Part shown: positions 6,713-10,838 of the stretch, piece by piece
Numbering within the stretch: the first letter of the stretch is position 1
How the letters are laid out: each line of letters starts with the position of its first letter
NCBI GenBank assembly: GCA_964478625.1
Contig: CAYZJH010000103.1
Span: 1 to 10,838 of the forward strand
Direction of reading: 5' to 3'
Source of the DNA: SKZT01 sp964478625
GTDB lineage: Bacteria; Desulfobacterota; Desulfobacteria; Desulfobacterales; SKZT01
DNA length: 10,838 nucleotides
Notes under the pieces: model-generated
The model's input: only the letters and a program-made list of their open reading frames with translations
Databases searched by the model: none
Told to the model about the DNA's origin: nothing
Position numbers and translations under genes: made by a program

Positions 6713-7909
6713 TCACTTCCCCAAAGCTAGCCCACCGACCTCTTGAATAACTTCGCAGGTTTTGGCGATTTCAGCATCCGTGAGCGTGGGGTGGACGAGG
6801 AACATCAGGCTGGTTTCTCCTAGTTCCCGGGCGATGGGAAAGCGTTGGGCCGGGCGCCAGGTGCGCCCATCCGATGGGCAATCGTCGAAGGCTTTCTCCA
6901 GGTATACTTCGGAACACGAACCTGAATAGCAGGGCACACCCCGTTCCTGGATTTCCCGCATGATGCGGTCACGGTTCCAGTCCTGCCCGAGTCGTTCGGG
7001 CTCCACGAAAACATAGCATTTGTAGCAGGCATGACCGGCCCAGTCGGGAATGGCGGGAACCCGATACGCAGGACATGTGCGTGCCGCAGCCCAAATGCGT
7101 TCGGCATGGGCACGGCGCGATGCTGTCCATGTGGGCATGCGGTTCAACTGGACGCGACCGATGGCAGCCTGAATCTCGATCATGCGCCAGTTGGTGCCGA
7201 AACTTTCGTGCAGCCAGCGGAAACCGGGTGACTGATCCAGGGAATTGTATACGGCATCGTAACTCTTGCCGTGATCTTTGTAACTCCAGATGCAGGACCA
7301 CCGTGCCCGGTCATGGGTGGTGACCATGCCCCCTTCCCCGCCGGTGGTCATGATTTTGTCCTGGCAGAAGGACCAGGCACCTACATGTCCGATACTGCCG
7401 ACCGCACGCCCCTTGTAGGTGGCGCCATGAGCCTGGGCACAGTCCTCGATGACGAAGAGGTTCCGCTCGGTAGCCAGTTCCAGGATGGGATCCATGTCGC
7501 AGGGCATTCCGGCCAGATGCACACAGATCACTGCTTTGGTCTTCGGAGACAGTACTGCACGAATGCTGTCTGCCGTGATGTTCTGGGTATCCCGATCCAC
7601 CTCTGCGAACACAGGGGTGGCTCCAGCGGTCACGATGGTGGATGCCGACGCCATGAAGGTTCTTGGTGTCACCACAACCTCGTCACCAGGGCCAATGCCC
7701 ATTGCATGCAGTGCGGCGTCCAGAGCGACGGTGCCATTGGCCAGTGCCACGGCATACTTACTGCCTGTCCATTCTGCGAATTCCTTCTCGAACAGGCGGC
7801 ATTGTTCACCTGTCCAGTAGTTCACGCGGTTGGAGAGAAGCACCTGGGAGATGGCGTCAACTTCTTCCTGCGAAAATGATGGCCAGGGGGAAAAGGGTGT
7901 ATTGAGCAT
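6713..7909 (-). CDS. pglE: DegT/DnrJ/EryC1/StrS aminotransferase (PglE-like)
   Basis: A 398-aa, fold-type I, PLP-dependent sugar aminotransferase. It is expected to move an amino group from glutamate to C4 of the 4-keto sugar made by the dehydratase encoded at 4730, giving a UDP-4-amino sugar. Visible are the N-terminal 'FSPWPSFSQEEVDAI', the phosphate-binding 'ALANGTVALDAALHAMG' (55-71), VIEDCAQAHGA (153-163) with Asp156 for the PLP ring nitrogen, and WSFCQDKIMTTGGEGGMV (179-196) with Lys185 as the Schiff-base lysine. 'GTNWRMIEIQAAIGRVQL' near residue 240-260 is the usual dimer/active-site segment. Length is normal. The start at 7909 has AAGGAAA about ten bases upstream. It is the last gene of the minus-strand operon, 38 bases after the acetyltransferase. 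The PglE assignment rests on neighbours, as the family has many substrates. Confidence 0.9.
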   Translation of the reverse strand: MLNTPFSPWPSFSQEEVDAISQVLLSNRVNYWTGEQCRLFEKEFAEWTGSKYAVALANGTVALDAALHAMGIGPGDEVVVTPRTFMASASTIVTAGATPVFAEVDRDTQNITADSIRAVLSPKTKAVICVHLAGMPCDMDPILELATERNLFVIEDCAQAHGATYKGRAVGSIGHVGAWSFCQDKIMTTGGEGGMVTTHDRARWSCIWSYKDHGKSYDAVYNSLDQSPGFRWLHESFGTNWRMIEIQAAIGRVQLNRMPTWTASRRAHAERIWAAARTCPAYRVPAIPDWAGHACYKCYVFVEPERLGQDWNRDRIMREIQERGVPCYSGSCSEVYLEKAFDDCPSDGRTWRPAQRFPIARELGETSLMFLVHPTLTDAEIAKTCEVIQEVGGLALGK

Positions 7910-7947
7910 GCTTTATGTATTTCCTTGGCGATAGTCGATGGATGAAC

Positions 7948-8577
7948 TCATTTTCCGGTCAACATGGTGGTAGCCGGTACCCCGATGACAGTCAGACCAT
8001 CGGAAACATCGCAAACCACTGCAGCCCCGGCGCCCACCATGACATCGCATCCGATGTTTGTCATCTGGCGTACGACCGCTCCGATTCCGACCCAGGTGCG
8101 ATCCCCCACACGGACACCACCAGCGATGTTTGCCCCCGGGCTGATATGCACAGCAGACCCGAGCACACAATCATGGTCTACAGTGGCACCAGTATTGATG
8201 ATTCCTCCTGGTCCGATCTGCACGTCCACGTTGATGACCGCACCAGCGAAAACAACAGTTCCCACTCCGAGTTCGGCATATCGGCTGATGACCGCACGAG
8301 GATGCAGGATGCTGACGATGGGTGCTCCTGCCTCCAGAAAGAGGCGAATCTTCTCCTGTCGGATGGCATTGTTGCCGATGGCAACCACCAGTCCATCAAA
8401 TTCGGGTATAGATGACAGAAGCGACTGGGTGTCGCCTGCCACAGGCCAATGCCCGTTATGGGAGCGTTCCGGCCATGCGTCATCAAAAAACACAATGTTC
8501 TCCCAGCCGCATTCCTCGGCACAATCCGCCACCACCTTGCCGTGTCCACTGGCGCCGAGAATGGCCAGTTTTTTCAT
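7948..8577 (-). CDS. pglD: NeuD/PglD-family sugar N-acetyltransferase
   Basis: A 209-aa acetyl-CoA dependent acetyltransferase. The N-terminal ~60 residues form the small Rossmann-like nucleotide-sugar domain (MKKLAILGASGHGKVVADCA), and from about residue 100 a left-handed beta-helix runs to the end. 'TVDHDCVLGSAVHISPGANI' (132-151) holds His135, the position of the general base in PglD-type enzymes, and His144; the closing loop is VIGVPATTML. PglD acetylates the C4 amine of UDP-4-amino-6-deoxy-GlcNAc to give UDP-N,N'-diacetylbacillosamine, which fits the gene's place between the phosphoglycosyl transferase and aminotransferase genes. Its ATG overlaps the stop of the upstream gene by four bases (ATGA). 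In Neisseria the same two activities are fused in one protein (PglB). O-acetylation of another sugar cannot be excluded. Confidence 0.9.
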   Translation of the reverse strand: MKKLAILGASGHGKVVADCAEECGWENIVFFDDAWPERSHNGHWPVAGDTQSLLSSIPEFDGLVVAIGNNAIRQEKIRLFLEAGAPIVSILHPRAVISRYAELGVGTVVFAGAVINVDVQIGPGGIINTGATVDHDCVLGSAVHISPGANIAGGVRVGDRTWVGIGAVVRQMTNIGCDVMVGAGAAVVCDVSDGLTVIGVPATTMLTGK

Positions 8578-9167
8578 GATTCAGACCCCGTGAATTTCGG
8601 CATGGTGGCCTCTCCTTGTGCACTGATGCCTTCGCGCACCAGCACCTTTTTCACGGTGAGGAAAAGAATTTTCAAGTCAAGAATGATGGAGTGATTATCC
8701 ACGTACCATACGTCCAGTTTGAACTTCTCGCCCCAGGTCAGGGCGTTGCGACCATTGATTTGCACCCATCCGGTGATGCCGGGCCGCACATCGTGACGTC
8801 TATCCTGCTCGGGAGAGTACAGGGGGATGTACTCCATAAGAAGTGGTCTTGGGCCCACCAGGCTCATGTCGCCCTTGATCACGTTCCAGAGTTCCGGCAG
8901 TTCATCCAGACTGGTGGATCGCAGGAAACGGCCGAACCTGGTCAACCGTTTTTCGTCAGGCAGGGGATTGCCGGACCGGTCGTTGGCATCTCGCATGGTC
9001 CGGAACTTGATGAGATAAAAGGGTTTTCCCTTATAGCCGGGTCGAAGTTGCCGAAAGAGCACCGGTTTTCCCAGTTTCAGGCGAATCAGCGCCGCCACGG
9101 TTCCCATCACCGGTGCCAGGGCCAACAGCCCTGCCGAGGCAAGCGTCACATCCATCAGGCGTTTCAT
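8574..9167 (-). CDS. pglC: Initiating phosphoglycosyl transferase (PglC-like)
   Basis: A 197-aa monotopic membrane enzyme of the small 'bacterial sugar transferase' family. It moves phospho-sugar from a UDP-sugar to undecaprenyl phosphate on the cytoplasmic face, the first membrane step of glycan assembly. Residues 4-30 are the re-entrant hydrophobic helix with the helix-breaking Pro19. Then come 'KPFYLIKFRTMRDANDRSGN' (48-67), STSLDELPELWNVIKGDMSLVG with the catalytic pair Asp88/Glu89, GPRP (105-108) and RPGITGWVQINGRN (128-141). The length matches PglC rather than WcaJ/WbaP, which carry extra N-terminal helices. GGGA lies six bases before the ATG. First gene of the three-gene minus operon. 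Context points to diacetylbacillosamine phosphate as substrate. Confidence 0.93.
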   Translation of the reverse strand: MKRLMDVTLASAGLLALAPVMGTVAALIRLKLGKPVLFRQLRPGYKGKPFYLIKFRTMRDANDRSGNPLPDEKRLTRFGRFLRSTSLDELPELWNVIKGDMSLVGPRPLLMEYIPLYSPEQDRRHDVRPGITGWVQINGRNALTWGEKFKLDVWYVDNHSIILDLKILFLTVKKVLVREGISAQGEATMPKFTGSES

Positions 9168-9270
9168 GATATTCCCATCTCCCGCAGCAGTACTTCGAGT
9201 ATTTCGTTACCGTATTGCCAAAAAATATTTAAAAATACGATGCTTTTTTCGGTGGTTTCCGTGCAAAAAA

Positions 9271-9329
9271 ATGTTTACAAATCTCATAGCGAAAACATGT
9301 TGCCATAGCGGGAATATTGTTGCAAACAT
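9271..9329. repeat. Nested inverted and direct repeats in a divergent spacer
   Basis: ATGTTTACAA (9271-9280) and TTGCAAACAT (9320-9329) form an imperfect inverted pair (9 of 10 bases). Between them CATAGCG occurs twice, at 9285-9291 and 9304-9310, 19 bases apart. The right arm ends six bases before the ATG at 9336. The spacer 9168-9335 lies between two genes reading outward, so this could be an operator. I did not find clear promoter boxes in it. Confidence 0.45.
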
Positions 9330-9335
9330 CTTTTC

Positions 9336-10529
9336 ATGACGGCTTCAGGAATTTTCTTTTTGTTTATCGGGCTGATCACTACAGGAATCATCAGCGCAAA
9401 ACGCATGCTTAACTCCCGAATACTTCCATGGGCACTGTTCGTGTACCATTTGTTTTTTACACTGGTGTATTGGCATTACACCCTTTCTCATCCGGCTGAT
9501 TCAAAAGGCTATTTTCGTTCAATTGGAAAAGAAATCCCATTAAGAGCAGGCACTCAATTTATTGAATGGACAGTTAATAGATTGGATACCGTTTTTTCCG
9601 CAAGCTACTTGGATTATTTTTTCCTTTTTCAATTGGCGGGATTTCTGGGCATCTGCGTTTTGTATCGTATTTTCAAAGAAATCCTGCTCTTTCCCACGTC
9701 CAAGCGAACCAAGCAACTCTTGCTGCTTTTGGTGTTTCTCCCCAATCTGCATTTCTGGACAACTGCCATTGGGAAGGACAGTTTGATTTTCCTGGGTATC
9801 ACACTGGTGGTATGGGGTCTGATTGAGTATCGAACACGCATCCCGGCTCTCTTCAGTGGACTAGTTCTGGTTTACTTTGTTCGGCCCCATGTGGCAGGGT
9901 TTCTAGTCATGGCTGTCTTGATGGCACTTTTATGGGGTCCCGGGGTAAATATTCGATGGAGAATCATGGGGACTGTAATTGTGACTGGTATATTTTTATA
10001 TATTTTGCCTCTTATCCAGGACTTTCTTGGTCTCGATGAAGTCACTACAAAATCAGTAACTGGCTATCTCGAAACACGGCAGGGATACAATCTCGAAGGT
10101 GGAAGCAGCGTGGACATTCGGGGATATCCACTGCCGTTGAAGATTCTGACGTACCTTTACCGACCGTTCTTTTTCGACGCGAGAGGCATCATGGGGCTTA
10201 TCGTTTCTGTCGAGAATGTCTTGTATTTCCTGATGACGGTGATCGCGGTGTCCCGAACCCTCTGGTCCGTACTCTGGAGATATAAATTCAGTTTTTTCAT
10301 GCGGTTCAATTTCTTTTTCTTCCTGATCGGAACCCTGGTTTTTTCGATGTCTATTGCAAATACCGGCATCGCCATCCGCCAAAAGACGATGTTGATGCCC
10401 AGTTTCATGGTCCTGGCGGTGACGGTGTATGCCATCAAGCAGTACTATGCCGGGCAGAAGTCGCGTGAAAACCCCGTTCCCGGGGAACCGGTTGCCCCGG
10501 AAACCCGGGAAGGAAAGTCGTACGCATAA
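9336..10529 (+). CDS. Polytopic membrane protein, candidate Wzy-like polymerase
   Basis: The product (397 aa) is very hydrophobic, with roughly ten membrane segments, for example at 5-20, 30-50, 92-110, 127-140, 149-163, 170-198, 210-226, 286-305, 323-340 and 352-367. A charged loop of about 50 residues lies between 228 and 280 ('DFLGLDEVTTKSVTGYLETR' onward). The tail from 372 is polar and Pro-rich. Marked stretches are 'LPNLHFWTTAIGKDSL' (135-150), 'YFVRPHVAGF' (180-189) and 'NTGIAIRQKTMLMP' (342-355). Topology, a large loop with conserved-looking Arg/Tyr/Asp and the locus suit a polysaccharide polymerase, but Wzy proteins share little sequence, so this is inference; a flippase-like or glycosyltransferase membrane protein is possible. 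No Shine-Dalgarno precedes the ATG. The first half is AT-richer than the second. Confidence 0.85.
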   Translation: MTASGIFFLFIGLITTGIISAKRMLNSRILPWALFVYHLFFTLVYWHYTLSHPADSKGYFRSIGKEIPLRAGTQFIEWTVNRLDTVFSASYLDYFFLFQLAGFLGICVLYRIFKEILLFPTSKRTKQLLLLLVFLPNLHFWTTAIGKDSLIFLGITLVVWGLIEYRTRIPALFSGLVLVYFVRPHVAGFLVMAVLMALLWGPGVNIRWRIMGTVIVTGIFLYILPLIQDFLGLDEVTTKSVTGYLETRQGYNLEGGSSVDIRGYPLPLKILTYLYRPFFFDARGIMGLIVSVENVLYFLMTVIAVSRTLWSVLWRYKFSFFMRFNFFFFLIGTLVFSMSIANTGIAIRQKTMLMPSFMVLAVTVYAIKQYYAGQKSRENPVPGEPVAPETREGKSYA

Positions 10530-10573
10530 AACAGGATTGGAATGCACACCTGTAGTCCAAAGGGGGGAGTTCC

Positions 10574-10838
10574 ATGAAATCACAGTTTTCCGGTATCAAG
10601 GTCAAAGCGCTGGCGGGGGTGATCCGGGGGGTTGAGACGGTGAACCGGCAGGCGTCCAGGATGTCGAGGTTTTTGAGCAGTTTCGTGCTGCATGGCGTGG
10701 GGGATCGGGAGATCGAGGAGTTGACGGTGCGGGTGTATGACGACCGGGGAACCTACCGGGAGTCGGGGATCTTCGATTGGGAGGAGTCATGGTTCCAGCG
10801 GGATCTGCCCCCTGCCCCGGCGAAGATCCTGATCGGAG
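10574..10838 (+). CDS. Partial CDS, probable SAM-dependent methyltransferase N-terminus
   Basis: The frame starts with ATG at 10574, preceded by a strong purine-rich site (AGGGGGGAG, 10561-10569), and is open to the window end (88 residues). It begins MKSQFSGIKVKALAGVIRGV and includes 'FDWEESWFQRDLPPAPAKIL' near residues 67-86, then IG at the cut edge. A Trp/Glu-rich segment followed by 'LPPAPAKILIGG' is how many class I methyltransferases lead into motif I (the glycine-rich SAM loop), but that loop falls outside the window. GC is high and codons end mostly in G or C, like the host-type genes, so it may mark the right border of the glycan locus. It lies 44 bases after the membrane protein gene in the same direction. 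Confidence 0.7.
   Translation, partial: MKSQFSGIKVKALAGVIRGVETVNRQASRMSRFLSSFVLHGVGDREIEELTVRVYDDRGTYRESGIFDWEESWFQRDLPPAPAKILIG

Noticed and set aside
7271..7879. 202-residue plus-strand ORF inside the aminotransferase gene
   Set aside because: Antisense shadow of a gene with clear PLP-enzyme motifs.
7964..8593. 209-residue plus-strand ORF opposite the acetyltransferase
   Set aside because: Pro/Thr/Ser-rich antisense translation of hexapeptide repeats, typical of a shadow frame.
8616..9308. 230-residue plus-strand ORF opposite the phosphoglycosyl transferase
   Set aside because: Antisense to a gene with all catalytic motifs; the His/Gln-rich product resembles no family.
1..10838. tRNA genes, rRNA genes or a CRISPR array
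   Set aside because: No cloverleaf-like sequence, rRNA stretch or regularly spaced repeat was seen on either strand.

Overview
The window is a stretch of a cell-surface polysaccharide or protein-glycan locus (O-antigen, capsule or glycosylation type) from a Gram-negative-looking bacterium. The flanking and right-hand genes have about 55-60% GC, with Shine-Dalgarno sites and tight ATGA overlaps. A desulfobacterial or similar proteobacterial host would fit, but no gene here fixes the taxon.

Layout. Positions 1-358 are debris of IS3-family insertion sequences: the left end of one element on the minus strand abuts the orfB tail of another on the plus strand. Right after them, 359-534 is the last ~58 residues of a GT4-type glycosyltransferase whose front is lost. 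An AT-rich cassette follows: a serine-acetyltransferase-like O-acetyltransferase (555-1106, +), a GT4 glycosyltransferase (1253-2371, +), and a convergent pair on the minus strand, a GT4 glycosyltransferase (4462-3290) followed with no gap by an NAD-dependent epimerase/dehydratase/reductase (3289-2426). An intergenic region (4463-4729) carries good promoter candidates in both directions. Then comes a membrane-anchored UDP-GlcNAc 4,6-dehydratase of the PglF/WbpM type (4730-6622, +). Convergent to it is a minus-strand operon of an initiating phosphoglycosyl transferase (9167-8574), a NeuD/PglD-type N-acetyltransferase (8577-7948) and a DegT-type aminotransferase (7909-6713). A divergent, repeat-containing spacer (9168-9335) leads to a polytopic membrane protein that may be the Wzy-like polymerase (9336-10529, +). 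The window ends in the 5' part of a gene that looks like the N-terminus of a SAM-dependent methyltransferase (10574 onward).

How the genes fit together. The four right-hand enzymes cover the known route to UDP-N,N'-diacetylbacillosamine and its loading onto undecaprenyl phosphate: 4,6-dehydration (PglF-like), C4 amination (PglE-like), N4 acetylation (PglD-like) and phosphosugar transfer to the lipid (PglC-like). The glycosyltransferases would extend that first sugar, the epimerase/reductase would supply another sugar nucleotide, the acetyltransferase would decorate it, and the membrane protein may polymerise the repeat. No Wzx flippase, oligosaccharyltransferase or ligase is seen, so the final destination of the glycan is open.

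The locus looks assembled from pieces. Orientation changes four times, base composition drops to about 20-35% GC in sampled parts of the left cassette against about 58% on the right, and the composition changes inside two genes (the dehydratase and the putative polymerase). I see no tRNA, rRNA or CRISPR array, and no gene-free stretch above 300 bases.
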